64,000 bases of DNA from Novosphingobium sp. IK01 (lineage in GTDB: Bacteria > Pseudomonadota > Alphaproteobacteria > Sphingomonadales > Sphingomonadaceae): positions 806,001-870,000 of the forward strand of contig NZ_BTFW01000001.1 of assembly GCF_033242265.1 (NCBI RefSeq), in the 5' to 3' direction. Position numbers and translations under genes: made by a program. Shown here in pieces: positions 42,222-53,228 of the stretch. Under the pieces are notes generated by a model. It searched no databases, was not told the origin of the DNA, and was given only the letters and a program-made list of their open reading frames with translations. How positions within the stretch are numbered: the first letter of the stretch is position 1; each line of letters begins with the position of its first letter.

Positions 42222-42808
42222 TTGGCTTCGCCTTCCCAGTCGCCGGTCAGATCGACATGGCCCGCAGGCTGGATCGTCGAGACGGCATGCTTGTAGGCCA
42301 GCTGCACATAGCCTTCGCGTTCGAGCAGCATGCAGAACAGGTCATAGGCCGCGACCTTGCCCTGAAGCATCACGCCATTGACGAGGAACATGGTGACCTG
42401 CACGCCCGCATCGCGCACGCTCGACAGGAACACTTCCTGAAGCAGGCGCTTGCGGCCGCCTTCGCCTTCGCCACCCTGGAAATGGGCGACCGAAAGCTGC
42501 TGGCCGGGCATGATCGTCGAAATGGCGTGCTTGTAGACCAGCTGCGACTGGCCATCGCGGCGCAGCAGGATCGAGAAATTGTCGAACCAGGTGACGATGC
42601 CCTGAAGCTTGACTCCCTTGACCAGGAACATGGTCACGGGAATCTTGTTCTTGCGCAGGTGGTTGAGGAAAACGTCCTGAAGGTTCTGGCCCTTCACGCT
42701 GCCACCCGCATGCGTCGGGGCAGGAGCGGGAGCCGAGGGCACGGCATCTTCGGGTTCAGCGGCTTCCGACTTGGCACGAGGGCGAGCGGACAGCGTCTTG
42801 CCGGTCAT
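42218..42808 (-). CDS. hfq: Tandem-domain RNA chaperone Hfq
   Basis: A 196-residue Hfq with two Sm domains in one chain, at about residues 41-103 and 121-183. The copies align without gaps at an exact 80-residue offset, with 33 of 59 positions identical by hand count. Both keep the N-terminal 'LQ(D/E)VFL' and the Sm2 motif 'YKHA(I/V)STI' (92-99 and 172-179), so both can line the proximal U-binding pore. Lateral-rim basic residues are kept in copy 1 ('LRKNK') but mostly lost in copy 2 ('VRDAG'). A Pro/Ala-rich N-terminal tail precedes copy 1. Three chains would give a pseudo-hexamer. ATG 42808 has 'ggag' upstream. The gene lies in the standard ntrX-hfq-hflX context. Confidence 0.96.
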   Translation of the reverse strand: MTGKTLSARPRAKSEAAEPEDAVPSAPAPAPTHAGGSVKGQNLQDVFLNHLRKNKIPVTMFLVKGVKLQGIVTWFDNFSILLRRDGQSQLVYKHAISTIMPGQQLSVAHFQGGEGEGGRKRLLQEVFLSSVRDAGVQVTMFLVNGVMLQGKVAAYDLFCMLLEREGYVQLAYKHAVSTIQPAGHVDLTGDWEGEAN

Positions 42809-43073
42809 TATATGTGACTCCATCATATTGGCGCGCCTTGAAAAGGCTTGCGCGATCTGGCGGGCCATCGCGATTGTGCATCGCAAAACCCCGCCGGGTT
42901 CGCGGCCTTTTTATGGCCCGATGGCGCCCGCGTAAACCGGCTTTTTGCCGCCCCGACGCGCCGTCACACAAAAACCCCTGCATAAATCACATAAATGCAC
43001 ATGCCTCGCAAAGGCAGGAATCCGGGGCAGTCACAGCGCCTGCGCCCGCCCCCCGCAACTCAGTCTTCTTCAC

Positions 43074-44459
<1,386 letters not shown>

Positions 44460-44523
44460 GGAAGTGATCAGACCCTATCGAAAATGCCGCTCAAAATATT
44501 CAAACAACAAGAAATTATGCACG

Positions 44524-46803
44524 TTACGAGACAACCGCCTCGTTGGTGGCGCCGCCCGCGCCTGAAGCCCCGTTGCCCGAGGATGCCTGCGCCAGCGGAT
44601 CGCGTGCGAACCGCATGGTTACCCGCGTGCCGCCTTCGGGCTCCGAGGCAAAGGCCATCGTGCCGCCATGTTCCTCGACGATCTTGTTGACGATCGCGAG
44701 GCCCAGCCCGGTGCCCTTTTCGCGCGTGGTCACGTAAGGTTCGAGAATGCGCTCGCGCTCGGCAGGAAGGCCAATGCCATTGTCGATGACATTGACCGTC
44801 ACCGCCTGCTCATCGGCCGTCAGCATGACCGCCACGCGCCCGCGATAGCCCTCGCTGCCGCCAAGGTTGCCCAGCCTGACGCGCTGTTGTTCAATCGCTT
44901 CGACCGCATTCTTGAGAACATTGGTCATGACCTGCCCGAACTGGTGACGGTCGCATTCGAAGGGGACCATGGGCGCCTGGCTGGAGAACGAGAAATCGAT
45001 CTCGCCATGGGCCACTTCCTGAAGGAACAGCGCCTGACGCACGAGATCGCTGGCATCCTCGGCGCGGAACACCGGCTTGGGCAGGCGGGCGAACGAGGAA
45101 AACTCGTCGACCATCTTGCGCAAGTCGCCCACCTGCCGGATGATCGTCGCGGTCAGTTCCTCGAACAGTTCGGGATCGGTCACGATCTGGCGGCGATAGC
45201 GGCGCTTGAGGCGCTCGGTCGCCAGCTGGATCGGGGTCAGCGGATTCTTGATCTCGTGGGCGATGCGCCGGGCCACGTCCGACCAGGCGGCGCGGCGCTG
45301 GGTGATGATCTGGCGGGTGATGTCCTCGAAGGTGATCACATGGCCATGGCGGTCCGCTGTCGCCTTGACCGCCAGCGTCAGCAATTCACCCTGGCGGGCA
45401 TACTGGATGATCCCGCTCGGCTCGCCGCTGGCGACCATCTGGGCGATCTGGGGCGCGATCTCGGCAAGGGCGTGGCCCTCGCCATGGGCATCCGGGCCAT
45501 CGAGCAGAAGCTTCTGGGCCGAGGAATTCATCAGCAGGATCGTGCCATCGGTGCCCACCGAGATGATCCCCGCGGTGATCGCCTCCAGCACGGTCTCGAT
45601 GAAGACGCGACGCACGTCGAGCTGGGCATTGGCGTTGACGAGGGCTTGCGTCTGCCCTTCGAGCTGGGCGGTCATGCGGTTGAACGCACGGGTCAGCAGG
45701 CCGACTTCGTCGATCTTCTTGCCCGGTGCCACGCGCATGGCAAAATTGCCGCTGCCCACGCTGCGTGCGGCCTTGACCAGCTCGATCAGCGGCGCGACCT
45801 GCCGGTCGGCAAAGCGCAGCGCCACCCACACCGCCAGCAGGACCAGCGCAAGGCTGATCAGGAACAGCGCGATGTTGAAACGCAATTGCAGCGCCCGCGC
45901 ACTGCGCGTGAGCGTATCATAGGCGCTCAGCACGCTCTTGGCGCGCTCGAACTGGCTCAGCGCCAGCCTGTCCGAATTGCGCGCCACGTAAAGATAAATG
46001 CCGCGCGAATGGTCGATCGTGGTCACCGCCTCGATCCGCTGGGCCGAAGCGCTCACGACGACCTGCTCGCCGGCATCGAGCTTGCGCAATTCGTCGGGCG
46101 TGATCCGCTCGCGGTTGTCCTTGCCATTGGGATCGACGATGGCCGCCGTGCGCAAGGTGCCATCGGCGGCGCGCTCGACAATCGCGCTCTCGTCCATCTT
46201 GCGGCTGTAGACCTGCCACGAATAGCCCGCCGCGAAATCCTGGCTGGTGATCGGCGCCTGATCGAAATAACCGCGAATGTCGCCAGCCATGGCCACGCTC
46301 TCGCGCCCCACATCGCGTAGCTTGTCGGCATAATAGCCATTGGCAAGGCTGCTGGCATTCTCCAGCATCCCGCGCGAATCCTTGGAAAACCAGAACTCCA
46401 CGCCCGACTGGAACATCAGCGAGGCAAAGATCACCACCAGCAGCGTGGGGATCGCCGCGATCAGCGAGAACAGCCAGACCAGCCGCACATGCAGCCGCCC
46501 GCTCGTCCCCAGACCGCTGCGCGCCGCGCGCGCCAGCGCCAGACGCCGCCCGCCCAGCACGATCAGCGCCATGGCCGGAACCAGCGAGCCCACCAGCAGG
46601 ACCGAGGTAACCCGCGCGGGCAGCAACTGGTTGGCGGTGCCATCGGCGGTCACCGTCTGCCACGCCACCGACAGCATGGTGATCAGCGCAGTACCCGCAA
46701 CCATTTCGAGCAGGATGAACACGTTCGCCCGGCGCAAGGCTATGAGCAGCCTGCGCCACCAGCGCGGCAGCCGTTTACCCGAGCGGAATGCATTGGCGAC
46801 CAT
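44524..46803 (-). CDS. ntrY: Sensor histidine kinase NtrY
   Basis: A 759-residue membrane kinase. Several N-terminal helices (up to about residue 130) precede a periplasmic domain of about 180 residues. A further helix ('FNIALFLISLALVLLAVWVA'), HAMP and PAS ('AITAGIISVGTDGTILLMNS') domains follow. The phosphorylated His is in '[18 protein letters not shown]', and the ATPase domain ends 'GTGLGLAIVNKIVEEHGG'. This is the normal NtrY plan. It phosphorylates NtrX. ATG 46803 is preferred to the TTG at 46833. It lies 77 bp after ntrC on the same strand. Confidence 0.95.
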   Translation of the reverse strand: MVANAFRSGKRLPRWWRRLLIALRRANVFILLEMVAGTALITMLSVAWQTVTADGTANQLLPARVTSVLLVGSLVPAMALIVLGGRRLALARAARSGLGTSGRLHVRLVWLFSLIAAIPTLLVVIFASLMFQSGVEFWFSKDSRGMLENASSLANGYYADKLRDVGRESVAMAGDIRGYFDQAPITSQDFAAGYSWQVYSRKMDESAIVERAADGTLRTAAIVDPNGKDNRERITPDELRKLDAGEQVVVSASAQRIEAVTTIDHSRGIYLYVARNSDRLALSQFERAKSVLSAYDTLTRSARALQLRFNIALFLISLALVLLAVWVALRFADRQVAPLIELVKAARSVGSGNFAMRVAPGKKIDEVGLLTRAFNRMTAQLEGQTQALVNANAQLDVRRVFIETVLEAITAGIISVGTDGTILLMNSSAQKLLLDGPDAHGEGHALAEIAPQIAQMVASGEPSGIIQYARQGELLTLAVKATADRHGHVITFEDITRQIITQRRAAWSDVARRIAHEIKNPLTPIQLATERLKRRYRRQIVTDPELFEELTATIIRQVGDLRKMVDEFSSFARLPKPVFRAEDASDLVRQALFLQEVAHGEIDFSFSSQAPMVPFECDRHQFGQVMTNVLKNAVEAIEQQRVRLGNLGGSEGYRGRVAVMLTADEQAVTVNVIDNGIGLPAERERILEPYVTTREKGTGLGLAIVNKIVEEHGGTMAFASEPEGGTRVTMRFARDPLAQASSGNGASGAGGATNEAVVS

Positions 46804-46880
46804 CGTGACTGCTTTACAACGCCGCTGTTGCAAAAATGCAAGTCATTTTGTCGCGCCCGCCCGTCCCTGTCGGGCGAGCC

Positions 46881-48353
46881 TTACCGGATGGTCAGGGCAT
46901 CCTCGGGCGCGATCCCCAGATCGCCCAGACGTTTGCGCAAGGTATTGCGGTTGATCCCCAGAAGCTGGGCCGCGCGCAACTGGTTCCCCCCGGTCTGGGC
47001 CAGCGCATGGAGAAACAGCGGGCGCTCGAACGCGGCCAGTGCCGCGTCATAGAGGGTTCCGGCCTCGGGTCGGGCTTCCTCGATGAAACGGGCAAGGGCT
47101 GTGGCAAAATCCTCGCGGCCATCACCCGCGATGCCTTCGCCATCGGCCTCGCCCGGAAACAGCCCGGCCTCCCCGGCGCGCGGAAGGGCGGGCACGTCGC
47201 CAGCCAGCAACGGCTCGATGGCGGCCTCGTCGATCACGTCATCGCGCGCGAGCAGGGCCAGACGGAAGATCACGTTGCGCAACTCGCGCACATTGCCCCG
47301 CCAGGGCTGCCGCGCGAGCAGCGCCGCGCCGCCGGCCGAAAGCTGGCGCCGGGGCAGCCCGTCAGCCGCCGCACGAGCGAGGAAATGCCGCGAGAGCGCC
47401 TCCACGTCGTCGGCCCGCTCGCGCAAGGGCGGCAGCTCGATCGGCACGACCGCGAGGCGATAATAGAGATCCTCGCGGAACTGGCCCGAGGCAATCATCG
47501 GCACGAGATCGCGGTTGGTCGCCGCGATGATCCGGCAGTCGAGCGCGATTTCCTCGGTCCCGCCCACGCGGCGGATGCGCCCGGATTGCAGCGCGCGCAG
47601 CAGCCGGGTCTGCGCTTCGAGCGGCATGTCGCCGATTTCGTCGAGGAACAGCGTGCCGCGCGCGGCCTGCTCGAACTTGCCGACATGGCGCGCCACAGCC
47701 CCGGTAAACGCGCCCTTTTCGTGGCCGAACAGCTCGCTCTCGATCAGCTCATGCGGAATGGCTGCCGTGTTGACCGCCACGAACGGCCCTTCGCGCCGGC
47801 TGCCGAGCTGGTGGATCGCTTCGGCCACGAGTTCCTTGCCGGTGCCCGATTCGCCCAGGATCAGCACCGTCAGGTCGTTGCGCAGCACGCGCGTGATCAT
47901 CCGGTAGACCGCCTGCATCGCCGGACTGCGCCCGACCAGCGGCAGGGCCTGCCCCAGCTCCTCGTCGGCCCCGGAGAGGTCCGCCGCCTCGTTCGAGCCG
48001 AGCGCCTGTCGCACCGTGCGGACCAGTTCCTCAAGGTCGAAAGGCTTGGGGAAATACTCGAAAGCCCCCGTCTCGCTCGCCCGCACCGCCGTATCGAGGG
48101 TATTCTGCGCCGAAAGGATGATCACCTGCATCCGCGGAAACGCCGCGCGCACGGGGGGCAGGCTGGCAATGCCATCGCCATCGGTCAGCATCACGTCGGT
48201 GAGCATCAGGCCATAGGAATGCGCCGCCAGCAGCCGGTCGCGCCCGGCGATGCTGTCGCAGCGATCGACGCGCAGCCCTTCGGCCTCAAGCGCGGCGGTA
48301 ATGACGATCGCGATCGAGGCATCGTCCTCGACCAGCAAGATGGCCTCGGTCAT
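46881..48353 (-). CDS. ntrC: Nitrogen regulator NtrC, sigma54 activator
   Basis: A 490-residue enhancer-binding protein. Receiver Asp53 lies in 'LMLTDVMLTDGDG'. The AAA+ domain has Walker A 'GESGTGKELVAEAI', the sigma54 loop 'GAFTGA' in 'GHEKGAFTGAVARH', and Walker B 'GTLFLDEIGDMPL'. The C-terminal Fis-type helix-turn-helix is 'GGNQLRAAQLLGINRNTLRK' followed by 'RLGDLGI'. NtrB phosphorylates it under nitrogen limitation, and it then activates nitrogen-assimilation promoters. The presence of GAFTGA distinguishes it from the neighbouring NtrX. Its start overlaps the ntrB stop by 4 bp. Confidence 0.96.
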   Translation of the reverse strand: MTEAILLVEDDASIAIVITAALEAEGLRVDRCDSIAGRDRLLAAHSYGLMLTDVMLTDGDGIASLPPVRAAFPRMQVIILSAQNTLDTAVRASETGAFEYFPKPFDLEELVRTVRQALGSNEAADLSGADEELGQALPLVGRSPAMQAVYRMITRVLRNDLTVLILGESGTGKELVAEAIHQLGSRREGPFVAVNTAAIPHELIESELFGHEKGAFTGAVARHVGKFEQAARGTLFLDEIGDMPLEAQTRLLRALQSGRIRRVGGTEEIALDCRIIAATNRDLVPMIASGQFREDLYYRLAVVPIELPPLRERADDVEALSRHFLARAAADGLPRRQLSAGGAALLARQPWRGNVRELRNVIFRLALLARDDVIDEAAIEPLLAGDVPALPRAGEAGLFPGEADGEGIAGDGREDFATALARFIEEARPEAGTLYDAALAAFERPLFLHALAQTGGNQLRAAQLLGINRNTLRKRLGDLGIAPEDALTIR

Positions 48354-49585
48354 CGTCCCTTCCCTGCCTCTTTTTCCTGCGGATCGCGTTTTTCCGGGGC
48401 ATCCTCGGCAACCGACCCGGCCACGGGCAGATGCAGGCGGAAATGGGTCCAGCCCCCTTCCTCGTCGCGGTCGTGGGTGATCCGCCCGTTCATCTCGCGC
48501 ACCAGTTTCTGCACCAGCGCCAGTCCCAGCCCCTGTCCGTGCTTCTTGGCGGTCACGAAGGGCTCGAAGATATGGTCGCGCAAGGTCGGGTCCACACCGG
48601 GCCCGTTGTCGCTGACCCTGACCTCGATCGGCAGGCGCAGCGCCCGCTGCCCGCGCGAATGGACCTGAATGCCGCTGGCAAAGCGCGTGCGGATCATGAT
48701 CTGCCGCCCGCCCATTCCCTCATCCCGTCCTTCGCAGGCTTCCCGCGCATTGGTCATCAGGTTGAGCATGACCTGCACGAGCGCATCGGGATTGGCCATG
48801 ACCGGGGGCAGCGAGGGATCGAATTCCTCGCGGACGGGGACCACCCCACGATCGCTCGCCGCATCGCTCGCGGCAATGATCGCCTCGGCGCGGCGGATGG
48901 CGACATGGAGGTTGCAGGGCACCGCAGGCTCGCGGATGCGCCGCGAAAGCGATTGCATGGTGTCGATCAGCTTGGCGATCCGGTCGACTTCCGCGGTGAT
49001 CAGCCCGGTCAGTGCGCGATCCGCCTCGCCCAGCTTGCGGTCGAGCAGTTGCGCCGCGCCGCGAATGCCCGCCAGCGGGTTCTTGATCTCGTGGGCGAGC
49101 ACTTCGGGCGCGCGCAAGGCGCCGGTTTCGCCCTCGCCCGCGCCATGGACATCGTCGCCCAGCCCCTCGACCCCGCTCATCTCGTGCAGCACGAGCATCT
49201 GCCAGCCCGGATGATGCGCGACCGGCGCGGTCATCAGGTCGAGTGCGCGCGCGCTTTGCCCGGCCAGACCGACCCGCACCTTGCGCGCGACCAGATGGGT
49301 CTGGGCATCGGCCAGACGGCTCACGATCAAGGGCTCGTCGAACACCAGCACCTGTTCGAGCGGCCGGTTGACCAGTCGCCGCACGCTCTGCCCGAGCAGT
49401 TGCTCCGCCGCCGGATTGACCGCCGCCACGACCATCGCCGGATCGAGCAGCAGGACCGCCAGCGGAAAACTGGCGATCATCCTGTTGGGATCTGGCATCC
49501 GGTTCGGATCGGGCATCCGGCCCGCATCGGGCACAGGACCGGTTTCGGCCCTGTCCACACGATCCGGTTGCCCCTGCTGGCTCAT
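48350..49585 (-). CDS. ntrB: Nitrogen sensor histidine kinase NtrB
   Basis: A 411-residue soluble kinase. A PAS domain (about 40-140, '[20 protein letters not shown]') precedes the dimerisation helix with His in '[19 protein letters not shown]' and an ATPase domain with '[12 protein letters not shown]', 'DNGPGVDP' and '[16 protein letters not shown]'. PII controls its kinase and phosphatase activity toward NtrC. The N-terminus has a repeated '[13 protein letters not shown]' encoded by 18-bp tandem units. ATG 49585 overlaps the dusB stop by 4 bp, completing a chain of overlaps from dusB to ntrC. Confidence 0.95.
   Translation of the reverse strand: MSQQGQPDRVDRAETGPVPDAGRMPDPNRMPDPNRMIASFPLAVLLLDPAMVVAAVNPAAEQLLGQSVRRLVNRPLEQVLVFDEPLIVSRLADAQTHLVARKVRVGLAGQSARALDLMTAPVAHHPGWQMLVLHEMSGVEGLGDDVHGAGEGETGALRAPEVLAHEIKNPLAGIRGAAQLLDRKLGEADRALTGLITAEVDRIAKLIDTMQSLSRRIREPAVPCNLHVAIRRAEAIIAASDAASDRGVVPVREEFDPSLPPVMANPDALVQVMLNLMTNAREACEGRDEGMGGRQIMIRTRFASGIQVHSRGQRALRLPIEVRVSDNGPGVDPTLRDHIFEPFVTAKKHGQGLGLALVQKLVREMNGRITHDRDEEGGWTHFRLHLPVAGSVAEDAPEKRDPQEKEAGKGR
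49481..49534. repeat. 18-bp tandem repeat in the ntrB 5' end
   Basis: Three adjacent 18-bp units (49481-49498, 49499-49516, 49517-49534) related to ccggttcggatcgggcat. They encode a repeated Met-Pro-Asp-Pro-Asn-Arg in the NtrB N-terminus before the PAS domain. The copies differ at several bases. Confidence 0.8.
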
Positions 49586-50601
49586 GCCGCCGCGCGGGCC
49601 TCCACCAGAGGGGCGTAGAACGCTTCGAGGCTGTCGAGCACGTCCCTGGGATTGTCGATGAAGTTGACGCGGTTGCGGAACTCGGCCGAGCCGGTCAGGC
49701 CCTTGGTGTACCAGCCCAGATGCTTGCGCGCCATGTTGACGCCGGTGACGGTGCCATAATGCTCCTGCATCGCGTGATAGTGCTCGACGATCAGGCGATA
49801 CTGTTCCTCAAGGCTCGGGTCTTCACGCAGCGTGCCGGTTTCCAGCCAGTGCATGACCTGCCCGAGCAGCCACGGGCGGCCATAGGCCCCGCGCCCGATC
49901 ATCACCCCGTCAGCCCCGCTCTGGGCGAGAGCCTGGGCCACGTCGTCCACGCCGCAGATGTCGCCGTTGACGATCACCGGCACCGAGACGGCTTCCTTGA
50001 CACGGGCGACAAAGCCCCAGTCGGCGCTGCCCTTGTACATCTGGTTGCGGGTACGGCCATGAACGGTGATCATCTGCGCGCCCAGATCCTGGGCGATGCG
50101 CGCCAGTTCAGGGGCGTTGAGGCTGTCGTGGCACCAGCCCATGCGCATCTTGACCGTGACCGGGACCTTGACCGCCTTGACCGTCGCCTCGATCAGCCGC
50201 GCGGCAAGCGGCACATCGCGCATCAGCGCCGAGCCGGCGTCGCCATTGACGACCTTGCGCACCGGGCAGCCCATGTTGATGTCGATGATCGCCGCGCCCT
50301 TGTCTTCCGAGAGCTTGGCCGCCTCGGCCATCTGCTCGGGCTCGCAGCCCACGAGTTGCATCGAGACGGGCTCTTCCATCGGGTGCCAGGCGGCCTTCTG
50401 GATCGACTGGCGCGTTTCGCGGATGGCCGCCGGGCTGGCGATCATCTCGGTCACGTTGAGGCCCGAGCCAAAGCGGCGGACCATCGTGCGGAACGGAAGA
50501 TCCGAAACCCCGGTCATCGGCGCGAGCACGACGGGGCTGTCGATACGGACGGGGCCGACCTGCAAAGGGGCGAGCCTGGGGGGAACGGGTGCCTGAGTCA
50601 T
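49582..50601 (-). CDS. dusB: tRNA-dihydrouridine synthase B (NifR3)
   Basis: A 339-residue FMN enzyme reducing uridine to dihydrouridine in tRNA. The catalytic Cys lies in '[18 protein letters not shown]'. The barrel start '[20 protein letters not shown]' and '[20 protein letters not shown]' (FMN phosphate site) are conserved. DusB, formerly NifR3, heads the ntrBCYX operon in many Alphaproteobacteria, as here. ATG 50601 is used; an in-frame GTG at 50607 would add two residues. It is divergent from ispDF with 117 bp between starts, where the operon promoter must lie. Confidence 0.95.
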   Translation of the reverse strand: MTQAPVPPRLAPLQVGPVRIDSPVVLAPMTGVSDLPFRTMVRRFGSGLNVTEMIASPAAIRETRQSIQKAAWHPMEEPVSMQLVGCEPEQMAEAAKLSEDKGAAIIDINMGCPVRKVVNGDAGSALMRDVPLAARLIEATVKAVKVPVTVKMRMGWCHDSLNAPELARIAQDLGAQMITVHGRTRNQMYKGSADWGFVARVKEAVSVPVIVNGDICGVDDVAQALAQSGADGVMIGRGAYGRPWLLGQVMHWLETGTLREDPSLEEQYRLIVEHYHAMQEHYGTVTGVNMARKHLGWYTKGLTGSAEFRNRVNFIDNPRDVLDSLEAFYAPLVEARAAA

Positions 50602-50718
50602 GATCACGTATTGCCTAAAAAACAGGCAGGCGCCTTAATCCAAGACAGCGTGCCCGGCAAGCTTGTCGGCAAGAGCGCTTGCCCGATGGGGGGACCTGCT
50701 GGTAGAGGCGCCCCTCGA

Positions 50719-51951
50719 ATGACCACACCTCCCCCCCCTTCACCATCGGTTCAGCCCTCCCCTGCCGCCCCCTCCGCCGCCGCCATCGTCGTGGCTGCGG
50801 GCAAGGGCCTGCGCGCGGGTGGCGCCGTGCCCAAGCAGTTCGCGATCTGGCATGGCAAGCCGCTGGTTCGCCACAGTGTCGAGGCGCTCGTCGCGGCGGG
50901 CATCGCCCCCATCGTCGTGGCGATCCCGGCCGGCTGGGAACAGACCGCCGCAGCCAGCCTGCAAGGCCTGCCCGACCTCGTGTTCATCCACGGCGGCGCC
51001 ACGCGGCAGGAATCGGTCGCCCATGCGCTCGAAGCCCTGGCCGACAGCGCGCCCGCCCATGTCCTGATCCACGACGCCGCGCGCCCGGTGCTGCCCGCCG
51101 CCGTGATCGCGGGCCTGATCGCCGCGCTCGACACCGTGCCGGGCGCGATCCCCGTGCTGCCGGTGGTCGACAGCGTGGTGCGCGGCGCGCAGGGCCTGCG
51201 CGACCACATGGTTGCGCGCGAGGACCTCTACCGCGTGCAGACCCCGCAAGCGTTTCATTATGACGCGATCCTTGCCGCCCACCGCGCGTGGGGTAAACAG
51301 GTGGGGGAAGCACAAGACAACAAGCCCGCCGAAGCGGGAGACGACGCCCAAGTCGCCGCCGCCGCAGGCCTGGCCGTGGCCCTCGTTCCGGGCGACGAAG
51401 CCCTGCGCAAGGTGACTTTCGCCAGCGATCTGGAGACCGAGACAATGCCTGTTGCGCCCACCGCGCCCATCGCCCTTCCTCGAACCGGTATGGGCTTTGA
51501 TGTCCATCGCCTTGAATCGGGGCAGGAACTCTGGCTCTGCGGGATCAAGATCGATCACACCATGGGCCTGTCGGGTCATTCCGACGCCGACGTTGCGATC
51601 CATGCCCTCGTCGATGCGATCCTGGGTGCCATCGCGGCGGGCGACATCGGCGACCACTTCCCGCCGTCCGACCCGCAGTGGAAGGGCGCCTCGTCCGACC
51701 GGTTCCTCGCCCATGCTGCCCACCTCGTCGACCAGAGCGGCCACCAGATCGCCCATGTCGACGTGACGATCATCTGCGAAGCGCCCAAGATCGGCCCGCA
51801 CAAGGCCGCCATGCGCGCGCGCCTTGCCGAAATCCTCAAGCTTCCGCTCGACCGGGTGAGCGTCAAGGCCACCACCACCGAACGCCTCGGCCTGACCGGA
51901 CGCGGCGAAGGCATCGCGGCCCAGGCCGTCGCCACGGTGATGCCGAAATGA
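50719..51951 (+). CDS. ispDF: Bifunctional IspD/IspF enzyme of the MEP isoprenoid pathway
   Basis: A 410-residue fusion. The N-terminal IspD part (about 20-235) makes CDP-methylerythritol, with nucleotide loop 'AAIVVAAGKGLRAGGAVPKQ' and 'LIHDAARPV'. The C-terminal IspF part (about 255-410) makes the cyclic diphosphate; Asp261 and His263 in 'GFDVHRLE' bind the metal, and 'LGLTGRGEGIAAQAVATV' ends it. The intervening kinase IspE is encoded elsewhere. IspDF fusions are common in Alphaproteobacteria and Campylobacter. A Pro/Ser-rich tail starts the protein. The stop overlaps the next gene by 4 bp. Confidence 0.97.
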   Translation: MTTPPPPSPSVQPSPAAPSAAAIVVAAGKGLRAGGAVPKQFAIWHGKPLVRHSVEALVAAGIAPIVVAIPAGWEQTAAASLQGLPDLVFIHGGATRQESVAHALEALADSAPAHVLIHDAARPVLPAAVIAGLIAALDTVPGAIPVLPVVDSVVRGAQGLRDHMVAREDLYRVQTPQAFHYDAILAAHRAWGKQVGEAQDNKPAEAGDDAQVAAAAGLAVALVPGDEALRKVTFASDLETETMPVAPTAPIALPRTGMGFDVHRLESGQELWLCGIKIDHTMGLSGHSDADVAIHALVDAILGAIAAGDIGDHFPPSDPQWKGASSDRFLAHAAHLVDQSGHQIAHVDVTIICEAPKIGPHKAAMRARLAEILKLPLDRVSVKATTTERLGLTGRGEGIAAQAVATVMPK

Positions 51952-52550
51952 CCGTGCGCCGCGCCGCCCTCATCGCTGCCCTGGCCGCCATGGCCGGCGC
52001 GCAGACGGTACAGGCGGCGCCCGCACCCGGCCCCGCATCGAACAGGGCCCCCTGCCTCGACAACAGCGATGTCGAGGCCATCGTGACTTATGCCCTGCCC
52101 TCGGCCATGGGCAGCGCGATGAGCGCCTGCGCGCCCCACCTTTCGCCCCAGGGCTTCTTTGCCCGCGAAGGCCAGGGCCTGCTCACCCGCTATGCCGCCG
52201 CCAAGCCCGCCGCCTGGCCCCATGCCAAGGCCGCGCTGCTCAAGCTCGCGCAACAAGGCGGCACGGGCGCGAACGGCAAGATCGACCCCACGATCGCCAG
52301 CATGGCCCATCTGCCCGATACGGCGCTGCAACCCTTTGCCGACGGCATGGTCGGCCAACTGGTGAGCGAACGCCTCAAGCCCGACCAGTGCGGCGCGCTC
52401 GAAATGGCCACGCGCCTGCTCGCCCCGCTCCCGCCGGGCAATACCGCCGCTCTCGTCGGCTTCGTTTTACACCTGACCGCGCCGCGGCCGGGAACCACCG
52501 GTGCGCCGGTGGGTAAATCCGGGCTCCCTTTGTGCCCGACAGACCTGTGA
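51948..52550 (+). CDS. Secreted protein of unknown function
   Basis: A 200-residue protein with a signal peptide ('RRAALIAALAAMAGAQTVQA', likely cut after AQA or near 'AAPAP'). The mature part is Ala-rich with two or three conserved-looking Cys ('APCLDNSD', 'MSACAPHL', 'DQCGALEMA'), which may form disulfides in the periplasm. No catalytic motif is visible and I do not recognise a family. ATG 51948 overlaps the ispDF stop as ATGA, so it is in the same operon. A cinA-like gene follows 17 bp after its stop. Confidence 0.75.
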   Translation: MTVRRAALIAALAAMAGAQTVQAAPAPGPASNRAPCLDNSDVEAIVTYALPSAMGSAMSACAPHLSPQGFFAREGQGLLTRYAAAKPAAWPHAKAALLKLAQQGGTGANGKIDPTIASMAHLPDTALQPFADGMVGQLVSERLKPDQCGALEMATRLLAPLPPGNTAALVGFVLHLTAPRPGTTGAPVGKSGLPLCPTDL

Positions 52551-52567
52551 CAAGCGAAAGTCCCCTT

Positions 52568-53146
52568 ATGGATTGCCTACTTCCCCAGGACATCGTGGCG
52601 CTGGCCCAGCGCGTGATCGACGAAAACCGTGACGCGGGGCGCACCGTCGCCCTTGCCGAAAGCTGCACCGGCGGCCTCGTCGCCGCCGCGCTGACCGAAA
52701 TCGCGGGCTCGTCGAGCGTGGTCGACCGCGGCTTCGTGACCTATTCGAACGAGGCCAAGCACGAGCAACTGGGCGTCTCGCTCGACGTGATCGACGCTGT
52801 GGGCGCGGTCTCGGTCGCGGTGGCCTGGTCGATGGCGCAAGGCGCGCTGGCGCACTCGGGCGCCGATGTCGCCGTGGCGATCACCGGCATTGCCGGGCCC
52901 GATGGCGGCTCGGAGCAGAAGCCGGTGGGCACGGTCGTTTTCGCGCGGGCCGAACGCGGGCAGAACCCCGAAGACATCATGGCCGAAACCCGCCTGTTCG
53001 ACGATTGCCACACCCGCAGCGCCGTGCGCCATGCCGCCACGCTCTGCGCGCTCGAACTGCTGCTTCCGCTCGCCGATACGCTGGTTCCGGCCGAGCCGAC
53101 CGATGAGCTTCCCGAACCGGGCGAAGAAAACAACCTCGTCCCCTGA
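52568..53146 (+). CDS. pncC: CinA C-terminal-type nicotinamide-nucleotide amidase
   Basis: A 192-residue protein with only the CinA C-terminal (PncC) domain, which deamidates nicotinamide mononucleotide to nicotinate mononucleotide for NAD recycling. The signature 'VALAESCTGGLVAAALTEIA' (substrate loop with catalytic Ser) and 'AVAITGIAGPDGGSEQKPVG' are intact. The tail after about residue 175 is acidic and not conserved. ATG 52568 gives the normal N-terminus; a GTG at 52532 would overlap the upstream gene. It is the last gene of the ispDF unit and ends at a perfect 14-bp hairpin. Confidence 0.92.
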   Translation: MDCLLPQDIVALAQRVIDENRDAGRTVALAESCTGGLVAAALTEIAGSSSVVDRGFVTYSNEAKHEQLGVSLDVIDAVGAVSVAVAWSMAQGALAHSGADVAVAITGIAGPDGGSEQKPVGTVVFARAERGQNPEDIMAETRLFDDCHTRSAVRHAATLCALELLLPLADTLVPAEPTDELPEPGEENNLVP

Positions 53147-53158
53147 CAGGAGCAACCT

Positions 53159-53197
53159 CCGGTCGTTGCCCCCGATCAGACGTGGGGCAACGACCGG
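53159..53197. terminator. Perfect 14-bp hairpin between convergent pncC and ratA-like genes
   Basis: CCGGTCGTTGCCCC at 53159-53172 pairs exactly with 53184-53197 across an 11-nt loop. The genes on each side converge here. The stem is strong, but no T-tract follows on either side, so it may act as a bidirectional barrier or mRNA 3' end. Confidence 0.7.
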
Positions 53198-53228
53198 AAA
53201 CAGCCGACAGGATCAGGCCCCCCCAGAG

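Noticed and set aside
50640..50690. CGGCAAG direct and inverted repeats between dusB and ispDF as an operator
   Set aside because: The arms are short (6-7 bp), GC-rich and irregularly spaced; I could not separate them from chance.
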